Origin: Colletotrichum lupini
Taxonomy: Eukaryota; Ascomycota; Sordariomycetes; Glomerellales; Glomerellaceae
Reading direction: 5' to 3'
DNA length: 64,000 bases
NCBI RefSeq assembly: GCF_023278565.1
Contig: NC_064675.1
Coordinates: 4,960,001 to 5,024,000 of the forward strand
Below the pieces are notes generated by a model, which saw only the letters and a list, made by a program, of their open reading frames with translations, was not told the DNA's origin and did not search any database. Shown here one piece after another: positions 36,521 to 47,274 of the stretch; position 1 is the stretch's first letter; every line of letters starts with the position of its first letter. A program made the translations under genes and the position numbers.

Positions 36521-38422
36521 CTACCGTGCATCTCGGTTGGGTGATGATCCCTCCGTCATTTCTTCAAACTCGAGCTGCCAGCGGTCAACTTCTCTAAATT
36601 TGCGCGTTGCCTTCTTCAGCTCGTCGGCACTGCGCGTGGGGTCGCTGCTCTCCTGGCTCTCGAGAACGTCGTCCCGAATCGGGGCAAAGCTGTCACCCTC
36701 GAATCCCGCTTCGGGTTCCGCTCCAGTCTCCGCCTCTGCCCCTGCTTCACCCGCAACCTCGCCCTCGCCCTCGCCCTCGTTCTCCTTGTCCGAGAGTCTG
36801 CGGCTGTAAGTGCGTGTTGACGCACGAGTGCTAGGTGCCGCTGTTTTCGCCTTCCCTGCCGCCGCCGTGGCGCGGCCACCACGGGATGGTGGCCTATTTG
36901 CCGTGCTACGGTTGAGAGGTGTCGTCTTCGCCCGGCGTGAGCGAGTCCTCGTATCCGCGTATGAGAGCTCGTCGTCATCCTGGGAGGCGTCGGAGTTGCG
37001 TGCCTCCTCATCCTCAGAGCCGCCCACGCTATAAGGGTCCCGATTCTTCTTGGAGCGTCTGCGCGGCAGCATGCCCGTCAAATCCGCCGTCGTAACCTTG
37101 GGCGCCTTGGCCTGCTTCTTCTGCTTGGACTTATTCCTTGTCGCTGGGAAGTTGGGCGAGTGGGTCAGCGAAGGCGGCGAGGAAGCATCGGAGATGTTGC
37201 CATCTCGCGTTGGTGTGGTAGGCGCTTGGCGGCGGCGCTGTTTGGCAAGTGTGCGAATGTCGGGCCACGCCTCGTTGTTATCTTCCGAGTCGCTGCTCTC
37301 AGGAGGTGCCATGATGTCTTCTTGATTCGGAGTAACTGGCCGCGGGAAAGCAGAAGGTCTCGTGGGAGTCAGAACAGGAGAAGGCAGCTCGGAGAGCTCT
37401 GAATCACTGTCGTCATCGTCATCCAACTCAGGCGCGGGCTCGGATTCAGTCCTTGACGCCTTTCCCGGCCGCTCAGTGTCCTCGTGGCTCTCTATGCTCT
37501 TCCGCTTCCGTGAGCTGGCGCTTGTTGGCTCAGCGTCTTTTTCGGCGGGCTGAGAATCCGGTGCTAGAACTTGCTGCGACTCTGACTCGAGCTCAGTTGC
37601 GGGAGCAGGTTGTGTTCTGCGGCGATTCTGAAGTGGCGTCGACTCGGCCTCGGGCTCGAAATCTTCACCATCCTCATCGTCGGACTCGGACCCTGACGAT
37701 ACCTCAATCGGCCTCTGTGCGCGCTCCTTCTGCGCCGTCCCTAGAATACTTGGTTCTCGTTGACGGCGTTTAAACAGACCAATGTTGAAGGTCGAGCTGA
37801 TACTAGGCGTGCCACCGACCCCACGACTACTTGGTCTAATGGGCGCATCGTCCTTGTTGATACTGATACTCGGCGCGCGACCCTTTCGTCTAAAGTGGCT
37901 CACACTGAAATTTGAGGCTTCGGATCGCGGCGCACTTGGAGGCGCAGCGGCATCATCGTCATCATCGCCGAGAGTCGTGTCAAGTCCCGTAAACATATCG
38001 TCGTCCAAATCCAACCCCGTCGTGTCCCTACGCTGCTGAACTGGCGTTGCGCGTGTCTTCCGTCCCACTTCGACCGACGAATCCGACTTTTGCTGTTCGC
38101 TGGATGTCTTTGCCTTGGAAGCCGCCGTTTCGACTGCGTCCTCTAGCTTGCTCACATTATCGTCCAACGCATGACCCGCCTTGCCCGGCACCTGCCTCTG
38201 GCGCAAGCTGGAACTCCTGCTTAGACGCGTAGACGGACCTTCCTTGAAGAGAGATGTGTCCTCCTCTGCAAGCTCCTTCCTAATGACAGAATGTTCGCGA
38301 TCGCTGTGGCTGTAGATATCGCTGCCTGACGCGGGCGCGGGGCTCGATCTTGCTTCAGGCGCGGCGGGCACAGCTGCGACTGGCTGGGTTGGTGCGCGAC
38401 GCGCTCGTTTAGGTCGTGGCAT
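36521..38422 (-). CDS. Disordered acidic/basic nuclear-type protein with duplicated motif
   Basis: A single exon of 633 codons; the start is the ATG of MPRPKRARR, as the frame upstream begins only with GTG. I do not recognise the family with certainty. The protein is almost wholly low complexity: an N-terminal basic patch PKRARRAP, acidic clusters (DDDDDAAAP, ELDDDDDSDSELSEL), many SP/TP sites and basic blocks (SSRKRKS, PRRRSKKNRD, RSRRAKT). A 16-residue motif occurs twice, 40 residues apart: FSVSHFRRKGRAPSIS at 172-187 and FNIGLFKRRQREPSIL at 212-227. The C-terminus ends in a short ordered-looking block, FREVDRWQLEFEEMTE. Composition and nuclear-localisation-like patches suggest a chromatin or chromosome protein, regulated by proline-directed kinases. 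That is inference only. Confidence 0.75.
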   Translation of the reverse strand: MPRPKRARRAPTQPVAAVPAAPEARSSPAPASGSDIYSHSDREHSVIRKELAEEDTSLFKEGPSTRLSRSSSLRQRQVPGKAGHALDDNVSKLEDAVETAASKAKTSSEQQKSDSSVEVGRKTRATPVQQRRDTTGLDLDDDMFTGLDTTLGDDDDDAAAPPSAPRSEASNFSVSHFRRKGRAPSISINKDDAPIRPSSRGVGGTPSISSTFNIGLFKRRQREPSILGTAQKERAQRPIEVSSGSESDDEDGEDFEPEAESTPLQNRRRTQPAPATELESESQQVLAPDSQPAEKDAEPTSASSRKRKSIESHEDTERPGKASRTESEPAPELDDDDDSDSELSELPSPVLTPTRPSAFPRPVTPNQEDIMAPPESSDSEDNNEAWPDIRTLAKQRRRQAPTTPTRDGNISDASSPPSLTHSPNFPATRNKSKQKKQAKAPKVTTADLTGMLPRRRSKKNRDPYSVGGSEDEEARNSDASQDDDELSYADTRTRSRRAKTTPLNRSTANRPPSRGGRATAAAGKAKTAAPSTRASTRTYSRRLSDKENEGEGEGEVAGEAGAEAETGAEPEAGFEGDSFAPIRDDVLESQESSDPTRSADELKKATRKFREVDRWQLEFEEMTEGSSPNRDAR

Positions 38423-39007
38423 GGCGGGCACTTGATGTTAATGGAAACTGCAGAGTGCCTGGGGTGACAGCTATTCAATACTATGTAAAGGTGTCGTGAA
38501 GAATTGTCGTACGAATATCTGACCGGGGCGTCAGGCTGCGACCTATAGTGATAAGACGGGGGAGGGTCTGTGATATTTTGATGTGGTGTGGGAGGGAAAC
38601 GCCTGCGGGCCGGACGCGTCGCGAAATCCAACCTTGCAGGTCCAGCTCGCGACCCACTCCCAAATTGAAAGCAGAGAGCTAGCGCCACACCACTAGCCAC
38701 AATTTGACTTGGAGAAGCTGTCAACAAGCTGTCACAGACTCACAGTTCATTATGCATGACGTTATCTGAAGTTTATCGAAAGGACGTGTTGCTAGTGATG
38801 GATTGGTCTATTGGTTGGTAGAAAATGTTTCATTAGGGAGCTGAGACCTCGCTCTTCACCATCATGTCTCCTGAGCCGAATGTATCTCAGGTATCTGTGC
38901 ATCATCCCATCCCTTTGCCTCGACTCTATCTGTTTTTTTAGTGATATACAAGGTGTTTTACATGATTGTTGTACATTATTTTTGTTTATCCGTGTCATGA
39001 GTGGTCA
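38423..39007. other. Intergenic region between two minus-strand genes
   Basis: 585 bp with the promoter of the 633-aa gene and the 3' region of mrh4. No gene seen. Confidence 0.55.
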
Positions 39008-40846
39008 CTAGATAAGTGCCTGACCCATGAACATGCTTTCCTTAACCTCGGCAACGACGTCCTTCTTGTCATCCTTGCCAACAAGCACAATGCCTCTTCC
39101 ACGTCGTCCCATACGACCCGCTCTTCCCAGGCGATGGATAAAGTCGATGGTAGTGTGCGGGACGTCGTAAAGAATAACGTGGCGGACAGCCAATGTGTCA
39201 ATACCTCTAGAGGCCAAGTCGGTGGCAACAATGACCTTGGTGTTGGGCAGCGATCGTTTGCCTGGTACGGGGGCCTCTGGTGATGACACTGCGCGCAAGG
39301 GTTCTGAAGAAGTGAAGGCTTTCAGCATTTCGGACTGGCGGACCTCGGCTGCGTCCCGGTTCAACGCAATAGCGTCGATGCCCTTAGATTGAAGGTATTC
39401 AGCAACCTCCGTTGTCTTCTCACGTTCGTTGACAAACACCATAATTCGGCGGACGTCGATTTCACCTTGGATCGGGCCCTCGTGCTTGGAGGCTTCTCGA
39501 CCAATAGTGTAGATGGCATCGGCGCAGGCCAGGTTCTTGTTGTTGCGGTAAGGGTCCTTGACAACATCAATGACACCGAGTTGAACTCTTCTTGGGATAG
39601 CATGAAGGTTCGGCGTTGTGATTCTCGTCATGTTGGGGAAGTTGTTGGCGAGGTAATTGTCCAGTCGTTTGGGTATTGTTGCTGAGCAGAGTATGAACTG
39701 CTTCAAGGACGGCATCGCCCTATCAATGATGGTCGTGGTAACGGGGGCAAAGCTTCGGTCAAAGAGCGAGTCCGCCTCGTCGACAATCAGATGGGTGACT
39801 TGAGAGAGGACGTTGGGATCGGATTCGGCAATCGAGGCTAGCAGGTGAGGCGTCGTGACAACCATGTCGACACCACGCGGCGAGTACAGATTGCGCTGGA
39901 TCGTCAGGGCCTTGAGGTTGGCGGAGAGAACCTCTGCCTTGAACTTGACGGCGTGCGACAGGGTTTTGGCCACCTTTCCAACCTGTTCCACAAGCTCTGC
40001 AGAAGGGACCAGAACGATGATGCGAGGTCTAGCCATGGTCGGGTGAGGCTCGTCGAATGCAGACATTTTCTTGGACTTGGGGCCCTTGTTGGCCTTCTGT
40101 TCTCTTTCCTTCTCCTCCTGGAAGCGCTTCATGAAGGACTGGATCTCAGGGTTGGCTTCCTCAGCGATCTTCATAGCGTTGACGGCCGGTAGCATGTACG
40201 CCAACGTCTTGCCAGAACCAGTCTCGGCAGCAAGTAGAAAGTCTTGCCTCTTCTCGCCCCGGACTTTGAAGGCGCTAGCCTGGCCCAGCATGGCTGGAAT
40301 AGCAAGCCTCTGGATGGGCGTTGGCTTGATTTCCACCATTCCTCGCAGAAGGTCATCCTTGATGCCGTCCTTCATTATGGGTAAGAGGTTGAATTGGTCG
40401 AATGATTCGTATTCTTGCATTTTGTCTTTCAAAACATTTCTCTTTCCGTATGAGACCCCCGCCAGAGACCGTTGCATTTTCAAAGCCTTTCGCGGATCGG
40501 AAGAGGTCTGGGAATCGCCTCTGTTGTACCTGTTTGAAGAGCCTCTCCCATCCCTCGAGTCCCTCGCGTTGGGTGGACGTATCGTGCGCTTTTCGGGTAC
40601 TCTGGCAAAGGTCTGGTTCATACCACCAAAAGGTCCTTCAACTTGTCGTCGTGGCGGTCTGGCATCTCGGTTTCGGGGTCGTGCAACATCGTCTGAAAGG
40701 ACCATTCGTGATGGCTTCCCCTTGGTGGCTGAGCGGAAGCCGGCGCTTTGTGTATACCATGGCGAAGTCGTTAAGCGCGGGAAAGACTGCGGTCGCAATG
40801 TCAAATGACACTTGGGGCACAGCGATGCCAGTATTCGCGACGACAT
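39008..40846 (-). CDS. mrh4: Mitochondrial DEAD-box RNA helicase Mrh4
   Basis: A single exon of 612 aa starting MSSRILASL; the frame upstream of this ATG starts with GTG and is ignored, and the ATG has A at -3. The first 90 residues are rich in Arg, Ser and Pro with few acidic residues, consistent with a mitochondrial presequence. Helicase motifs follow in order: Q-motif KPTPIQRLAIPAML near 174-187, motif I AETGSGKT at 207-214, motif II DEAD at 356-359, motif III SAT at 388-390, and motif VI HRLGRAGR at 571-578. An insert of about 45 residues rich in Lys and Glu lies after motif I, and another with SSPEAPVPGKRSLPN before motif V, as in fungal Mrh4. In yeast Mrh4 is needed for late assembly of the mitochondrial large ribosomal subunit. 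Divergent from the clathrin-box gene. Confidence 0.93.
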   Translation of the reverse strand: MSSRILASLCPKCHLTLRPQSFPRLTTSPWYTQSAGFRSATKGKPSRMVLSDDVARPRNRDARPPRRQVEGPFGGMNQTFARVPEKRTIRPPNARDSRDGRGSSNRYNRGDSQTSSDPRKALKMQRSLAGVSYGKRNVLKDKMQEYESFDQFNLLPIMKDGIKDDLLRGMVEIKPTPIQRLAIPAMLGQASAFKVRGEKRQDFLLAAETGSGKTLAYMLPAVNAMKIAEEANPEIQSFMKRFQEEKEREQKANKGPKSKKMSAFDEPHPTMARPRIIVLVPSAELVEQVGKVAKTLSHAVKFKAEVLSANLKALTIQRNLYSPRGVDMVVTTPHLLASIAESDPNVLSQVTHLIVDEADSLFDRSFAPVTTTIIDRAMPSLKQFILCSATIPKRLDNYLANNFPNMTRITTPNLHAIPRRVQLGVIDVVKDPYRNNKNLACADAIYTIGREASKHEGPIQGEIDVRRIMVFVNEREKTTEVAEYLQSKGIDAIALNRDAAEVRQSEMLKAFTSSEPLRAVSSPEAPVPGKRSLPNTKVIVATDLASRGIDTLAVRHVILYDVPHTTIDFIHRLGRAGRMGRRGRGIVLVGKDDKKDVVAEVKESMFMGQALI

Positions 40847-41824
40847 TGTGGGCGATCGCAAAGGAGTCGACACTGGGCCTGAAGCTTGATGATGAAGGAC
40901 CGACAGACACTCTCAACCCCTGGCCTCGAAATTTTAGGAGCTCAGTTGGAGTTTTCTGCGCCAGACCCCCCACGTAATCGGTGTGGTCTAAGCTCCGTGC
41001 CGACCTTTGACAGCGCCACCCAAATGCCAGGGGACCGTCAAAACAGTGTCGCCTGCTGATCTTAAGCTTTTGCGTCAATCTTTTTATTATTCGAATCAAC
41101 TGCCAATTATCAGTTAAAGACCAGGTTAGAACTGACTAGCACATACATAAAAACACTCATTTTTCTTAGTGCAGAACCATCATAACAAGAGTTGGCACAT
41201 TGTGTGCATTACAGCCAACAACGAAGTCTGCGGAATAGAGATCGATTCCAACTAAAGTAAGTCACTTGCGGACTCGTGGCTTATAAGTTTATACGAGAGA
41301 ATAAGTAAGGTATTCTCCATACTCTGTAACAAGAGCATTCCGTGCTGTAGGGCTGGCTGGCCCAAAGAACGGACTCGCCGTGCATGTCTTGGTCAAGTCT
41401 TGGCCAAGGATCTGGTAGTGATAGCTGTGGCTGTGGCGCTCTGCAAGGAAGTGCCCGAGCCTTTTAGGCCCTGTCGCCTTCTGATGTTCCCCCCAAAATC
41501 CGCACTTTAGAAGTTCAGCTCAAATCATCCGCCCAGTCGATCCCGGCCCCGTGGAACCTCCCTTGGCCTCTCAGCCCCATTGACCGGTGCCTCTTGCCGA
41601 GCGGGCGATCCCCTATTTGATTAACCTGGTCCTAAGAGGTCACCTATCCCGTCCCAATCTACGCATACGGATAAACCTCCTTTGTCTCCTTCATCGTTAC
41701 CCGCTCAACATCCGCATATCCTTTTCCCCTTATCATCCTCGAATCTCAAGTCCTGTGAGGATACGATCCCATAATCAACTTGGGTCGGAAAGCATGTGTA
41801 TCCAGAGGTGACCAAGCCGACGCA
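40847..41824. promoter_or_regulatory. Divergent promoter region of mrh4 and the clathrin-box gene
   Basis: About 980 bp between opposite start codons, AT-rich in the middle and pyrimidine-rich before the plus-strand gene. No specific site is recognised. Confidence 0.5.
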
Positions 41825-44041
41825 ATGAGTGCCGATCTCTTGGACCTCGACAGCTTTTATCAGAGCCCCCCGTCACAACAAAACCAACCGGGGGGCCAAC
41901 AAGGCCAGTTACAACCGCAACGCCCGCAGCAAGTAACGGCATCGTCGACGGACCTCTTTGACTTTGCCTCCTTTAATAGCAACAGCAACAGTGTCGGCAG
42001 CAAGCCCGCGGCGGCACCCGCTCCGGCTCAGCAAACCGTACCATGGCCTAGTTTTGAGCCGCAGCAACCAAGTGGTGCTGCCGGCGGTGGCAGTAGCAGC
42101 AGCGGTGGATGGGGTGATTTCGGCGCTTTTTCATCGGGCTTCACCTCCTCGTCGACCTCAAACCAGGAGCCGAAGCAGAATCTGCAGAACGTCGAGGACG
42201 ATGACGGATGGGGTGACTTTGAGGTTGCGGAACCTACACCCACTCAGCGCTCTTTCGTGCTGCCCCCGCAGACGAACAAGGCGAGGTCATCACCGCCGCC
42301 CAGGAACCGTATCGCGCGCGCCTCGACTTTTGATCTCATGACCAACAACCTCGTCAATGTCGTCGACATGCCCTATGGCTCGGGCCTGTCGCCCATACCC
42401 AGTCCTGGCCTCCCGTCGCCGAACCAGCAACCCGGGGCCAGTTCAGGACCCTCATGGCAGCAGACAAACCGACAACCTAGTCCCGGATTATCGTGGCAGA
42501 CTGCGAACACCAAACCGGCAATTAGCCCAGGGTTCTCATCTCAGACGTCCTCGGCCAAGCCGCAGCCGAGCCCTGGATTCTCCAGTCAAATGTACGGAAC
42601 TCAGAAGAACCCGAGTCCGAAGCCAGCTAAACAGTCGGATCCTAACATTCTCTTTGATGCTGAAGAGTTCGAGCTTCAAGGAGACAACGATAACGATGAT
42701 GATGATGAATTTGGAGACTTCGAGACTGTTCAGACTCCCTTCCCAGGTGCGGACATGAGCCCGACCCTGGACCCAAGGCCGCCGACCCAACAACAGCCAC
42801 CACCGCAGCCCGCAAAGCAACAACCACCTTCCATGGACCTCCTCTCTCTCGACGATGACTTCACTCCAGTCTCGCAGCCTCCGCAAAAGAGACCTCAGCT
42901 CTCTTCTTTGAATCTCAACGCGCCCACATCGCCGTACCCCCAGGCTCCCAAGTCGCCCTCCTTCCAGGAACGTAACCCCTTTCCAGGGCTCGGTCTCACC
43001 ACACCCACTTATGGCGACTTCAAGAAGGAGGAAAAGAAGGACGAGAAGCCCGAGTCGCCTACGCCCGTCACAGCCTGGCCAGCTTTCGGACAGACCTCAC
43101 CCACGAAGCCTTCCGCCGCTAAGAAGCCTTCTGCTACCACCAATCTTCAAAAGACGCAGGAGGAGGACGAGTGGCCAGACTTTGAGGATTTCCCCGACGA
43201 CGAGCCTTCTGCGATTGATTCTTCCAGGCCCCCGGAGAGCTGGGATTGGGACGCGGTCGACGGCGTCAAGTCGTCCACTCCAGCTCCAGCTCCTGAATCC
43301 AGCACCACTAGCACCGCCAAGAAAGCAGCCCCTAAAACCACGAAAGAAGCATCACCGGCAACAGCCTCAGAAATCCCCGACGACGCCCCGCCGCCCATCA
43401 ACATTCCTCCTCCCTCCGTCATCCTCTCCATCTTCCCGCAGTTACTCGACCTCGCAAACTCGTCACTCTTCAAACCCACGTCCCAGCTAGCGGCACCCAT
43501 CCGGAAACGCATCCTCGAAGACCCGAGCACGGTGATCTTCCTCCGCGGCTACCTTCTCCTCGCCACCGTCGCCGCCCGCGTCATCGCGGGCCGCAAGCTC
43601 CGCTGGCACCGCGACAAGTTCTTGTCCCAGGGCATGGCCATCTCCGCGGCCGGCGCAAAGGGCATGAAGCTCGCGGGCGTGGACAAAGCGCAATCGGCGC
43701 GCGAGGACCGCGAGGCGGCGGACGTGGTGGGCGTGTGGAGGGAACACGTCGGCAGGCTCCGGTCCGCCGTCGCGGCGGCCAACTCCACCGCCGGCGCCAA
43801 GAATCCGCGGGACCAGCTCCGCGTGCCCGAACTCAACGAGACGATTCCCGTCTCGACGGCCAAGGTGGTGCCCACTGCGCCCAAGCCGTGCGTCATCTGC
43901 GGGCTGAAGCGCGACGAGCGGGTGAGCAAGGTGGACCATGAGGTCGAGGACAGCTTTGGGGAGTGGTGGGTTGAGCATTGGGGTCACAGGGCCTGCAAGA
44001 ACTTTTGGGTCGAGCACGAGAAGCAGCTGCGTCAGAGGTAA
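41825..44041 (+). CDS. Clathrin-box and WGDF-motif protein, aftiphilin-like in design
   Basis: A single exon of 738 aa. The start is the ATG of MSADLLDLDSF; the 15 codons before it are in frame but out of character. The N-terminus holds LLDLD at 5-9 and residues 339-343 read LLSLD, both clathrin-box patterns. WGDF occurs at 95-98 and 128-131, with GDF and WPDF variants further on, resembling the motifs that bind the ears of clathrin adaptors. Residues 15-480 are otherwise Pro/Gln/Ser-rich and disordered. The C-terminal 200 residues are ordered: a helical part (VILSIFPQLLDLANSSLFKP) and an end block with CVICGLKRDERV, WWVEHWGH and CKNFW that could bind zinc. I think homologues are often labelled ppk6 kinase in databases, but I see no kinase motif. 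A role in vesicle traffic from Golgi or endosomes is inferred from the motifs. Confidence 0.75.
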   Translation: MSADLLDLDSFYQSPPSQQNQPGGQQGQLQPQRPQQVTASSTDLFDFASFNSNSNSVGSKPAAAPAPAQQTVPWPSFEPQQPSGAAGGGSSSSGGWGDFGAFSSGFTSSSTSNQEPKQNLQNVEDDDGWGDFEVAEPTPTQRSFVLPPQTNKARSSPPPRNRIARASTFDLMTNNLVNVVDMPYGSGLSPIPSPGLPSPNQQPGASSGPSWQQTNRQPSPGLSWQTANTKPAISPGFSSQTSSAKPQPSPGFSSQMYGTQKNPSPKPAKQSDPNILFDAEEFELQGDNDNDDDDEFGDFETVQTPFPGADMSPTLDPRPPTQQQPPPQPAKQQPPSMDLLSLDDDFTPVSQPPQKRPQLSSLNLNAPTSPYPQAPKSPSFQERNPFPGLGLTTPTYGDFKKEEKKDEKPESPTPVTAWPAFGQTSPTKPSAAKKPSATTNLQKTQEEDEWPDFEDFPDDEPSAIDSSRPPESWDWDAVDGVKSSTPAPAPESSTTSTAKKAAPKTTKEASPATASEIPDDAPPPINIPPPSVILSIFPQLLDLANSSLFKPTSQLAAPIRKRILEDPSTVIFLRGYLLLATVAARVIAGRKLRWHRDKFLSQGMAISAAGAKGMKLAGVDKAQSAREDREAADVVGVWREHVGRLRSAVAAANSTAGAKNPRDQLRVPELNETIPVSTAKVVPTAPKPCVICGLKRDERVSKVDHEVEDSFGEWWVEHWGHRACKNFWVEHEKQLRQR

Positions 44042-46640
44042 AGGGAGACAGAGAGGGGAGTGGTTGTCGTAGTGGGCGGATGATGCGATTTACCTCGCAT
44101 CTTGTATATAATTGCACTGCACATACATGATACCTCGAGTGCTTCATTTACATGGATTGACCGGCTAAGGTCTTTTTCCAAATATCAAGGGCATCTAGAT
44201 TGACAACTCAACAATTCTACAGGTGAAGCTTGACTGGCGAGGCCTTCAGGCACAGTGGCAACTCGAACTGAAATGTGCAAAATCGGCTTGAGTTATCTCT
44301 GCGGCAGTGGACCATTCCTCAGAGGAGGGCCATGTGAGGAGCTGCGGGATGGGATCCTGACCGAAAATTCTATAGCGGCTCCAGCTGTGCATACCTACTG
44401 CCTTTACCTAGGCAAGGTAGCTCGGGGTGAGCTGTAGCTTATCAAGGAGCAAGGAAGGGGTACAATGCAGTCATGTTTAGTGAATGGCACGGGAGGGCTG
44501 CTCTTGGATTTGTTGACGGTTTGATCTACCCCGCTGTTGAGCTGCCTCGGTCAGCCAATCCGGAGTGCTGGAGGTGCAAAGTCTTCAGAGACTGTCCATT
44601 GGCATCGCGGCTCTGAGAGCTAGGGTCTCAGCAGCGACGGATGGCCGGACACTAGTCAAATGTCGGCAACGGCATCGTATGGTGACCGGCTAGCGGGGAG
44701 GCTGGCATTGAACGAATAGCAGGGCGTGATTGCTTCTCCCGTGCAGTCCGCGTAGTAAAGTGTGTGGCTTCGAGTTACACCAGATAAAGAGCTCTGTTTC
44801 TGTCGCAGGAAAGTCGAGAAACTTGACAGATATACGGGCGCTGGGTGCCATGTACTGTTGTATGAGCTGAGTCAATGCGGCGCAGGCGCAATCTCCAATG
44901 GGATTCCTGACATGCGATTTTGACAGATGGACGGCGTTTTGAGACCGTGACGAGTGGGAGGCTGGATCTGTCGGTGCCGTTTCGCTAAAGTGTCGGCCGC
45001 ACTAGCCGGCCGCTCGCTCGACGTATAAAGAAGGGAAAGATGGCGGGGAGCCAAGCAATCAAAGTCACTTGTTCCCGCGCTGGATCACCGTTGACGCACG
45101 CTGCAGCGCCGCAGCGTGGTGACGGGTGGAGCAGCAAAGTTCCCTTATTGATCGGGGCGTTGCCGTACCATGCTGGAGGAGCCGAGGAGGTTTTTGGGGA
45201 ATTGGTCAGCTCCTGGAGCTTGGGACGCCTGATGCGCAGCGACTCGAGCCTGCGACAGCTCTGAGGAACTTATCTGTCACTGAGGTGCAGACTGCGATTG
45301 CGATCCGAGCGAGACGGATGATGGCCACAAGAGCCGTTTGGTCGCATGTCGCGTGTCGCAAGTTGGGCAACATATGCCAAGTTGGATTGGACACTTGTTC
45401 GATCTGAAAGCTCGCCAGCGGAAGGTCCGATGCGGCTGGGTCAGGCACCACTGGCAGCAGATCCCAGGTAGGCTAGCAATGCGCATTACTTTGAAAGATT
45501 CAACCCTGGAATGGAAGACGATTCGAGACGGTCGGGAATGCTTCTTCCCTGTCGTGTGCCCTGGCGGGGATCAGTCCGAGGGAGAGCTACAATACTATGT
45601 AAGAGTACTACTGACATGTACTTCAAGAGGCCGCCTGAACGAGGGCCCCGAGCCAAAGTTTGCACCCCACCATTGAGGAGGTGTAAGTGGTGTGAGAGAC
45701 AGAGGAAGAGATGGATGAACAGGTCTATCGAGGCTCGTGTGCTGAGGGAGGCATCGCAGTCCTTGTGAATATGGCGTGCCTGTGATAGTGGCCGATACCT
45801 AGGCGAAAGATTGAGGCAGTCGAGGGGTTTTGGAGGGGACAGAGCTTGGATGCGAGACAGCTGGTCGCTTGGTGTCTCGTCTGCTCCATCTTCCGTCGTT
45901 ACCTCACACCTGATCTTGCCGCATATCCAAAGTCGCATCCGTGAGTACCAGGGAAGACGGGAAATGGCAAGGAGGTGGAGGAGGTGGGTGTTTCCAGCTT
46001 CTTGAAGCCCGCCCGGACGGAAACTTGAAGGTTCCATGAGTGAGTGCCCCTCGAAAGGAAGGAGCCCAAGTGCTAGGTAAGCTCCATGTGGCGTGGAGGG
46101 GTCCCGTCCAAGGTGAAGTACCTACCTTACCTACCTCACCTCCCATGCCTCAAGATGTACAGGCAAGATACCACTCGGGAAGCATGTGCAGGAGGGGCAG
46201 GATACTTGCTGTGACGATGGCCCTAGCGTTGCGACATGTATTGCTACGGCCAACTTCCGCCGATGAGGTACACGTGACCAATTGTTGCAGGGTGGGGCCA
46301 TCGGTAGCCAGCGTTGAGGTCTGGATGCGCTTTCCTCTATTCACTGTCGTACCTACCCGGTCTTCCTGCCCACTCAAGCCCCTCACAGATCAGTCCCTTC
46401 CATCTTCCAGCGACGAGCTCCCCCGATTCTTTCCCCAGCACACCTAAGTACCATACCTTCCCTTACGCGACCCATTCTGGACCACAGACTTCCACTCAAG
46501 TATCCGCAAGGTACCTCTTGCACCACAACTTCCATTACACCCGACCACAGCTTAGGTACCTACCTTACACAACCACCACCACCAGACACCTTCAATAGCC
46601 AGGCCGGGTACACCTGTCTTGCTGCTCTAACTCACATTAT
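44042..46640. other. Gene-free stretch between the clathrin-box gene and the KH gene leader
   Basis: 2.6 kb with no supportable gene. Motifs of the type ACCTAGGT or GGTACCTACC occur (for example at 44407, 46120-46140 and 46555). The right part is pyrimidine-rich and probably contains the promoter of the KH gene. Confidence 0.5.
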
Positions 46641-46641
46641 C

Positions 46642-47186
46642 GTAAGTACCTTCTACCTTTGCTTTTCCCAGCCCATCCAGAAAAGAAGGAGTTTGAAAAA
46701 AATACTGAGGCGCACTTTCCCTCCCATCGCTCTCACACACTCACATTTACCTACCGACTTTTTCTCCTCCCATTTTCCGCTCCCACTCTTCTTTTCCTTC
46801 ACCTCACTTCTCCACGACCGACCTCACTTCTCTCTCCCGGCCTCCAACTCTTCACCTCTTCCACCTCTTCACCTCACCAACTCTTCCAAAACAATTCCTC
46901 TCACGACCGCCTCTTCAACTCTTCCACTCCCACTCTCAACCTCTCGCCCACACCCGAGCGCCTCTACCTCTCTCCCATCTACTCCTCTACCCCTCCATTT
47001 CTCAACTTTCCCGATCCACCACCCACTTCAATCCACCACCTCATCCTCCCCGCCACCCACTACGCAACTACACATCCGTCACCGCAAACGAGCTGCACCA
47101 ACGCACTCCAACCTACCAATCTCTACAGACCGAAGCTTCCGCTTTACGGATTCAATTCACTAACGTCCTGCTTTATTGCTTGACAG
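46642..47186 (+). other. Possible 5'-leader intron of the KH gene
   Basis: A GTAAGT donor at 46642, a CACTAACG branch site near 47158-47165 and a TTGACAG acceptor ending at 47186 fit a 545-bp intron in the leader. The interior is strongly pyrimidine-rich, which explains the chance long open frames on this strand. Inferred from splice signals only. Confidence 0.35.
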
Positions 47187-47274
47187 CTGAATTTCTACAA
47201 GTTTCACGCTTCCACGTCAGCGCATTAACTTGCAGCCAGTACCTTCCTGATCAAAAGTTCAGGAAAATACTACA

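Noticed and set aside
46659..47183. 174- and 156-codon frames rich in Ser, Pro, Thr, Leu and His
   Set aside because: They reflect a pyrimidine-rich tract that is better explained as a leader intron of the KH gene.
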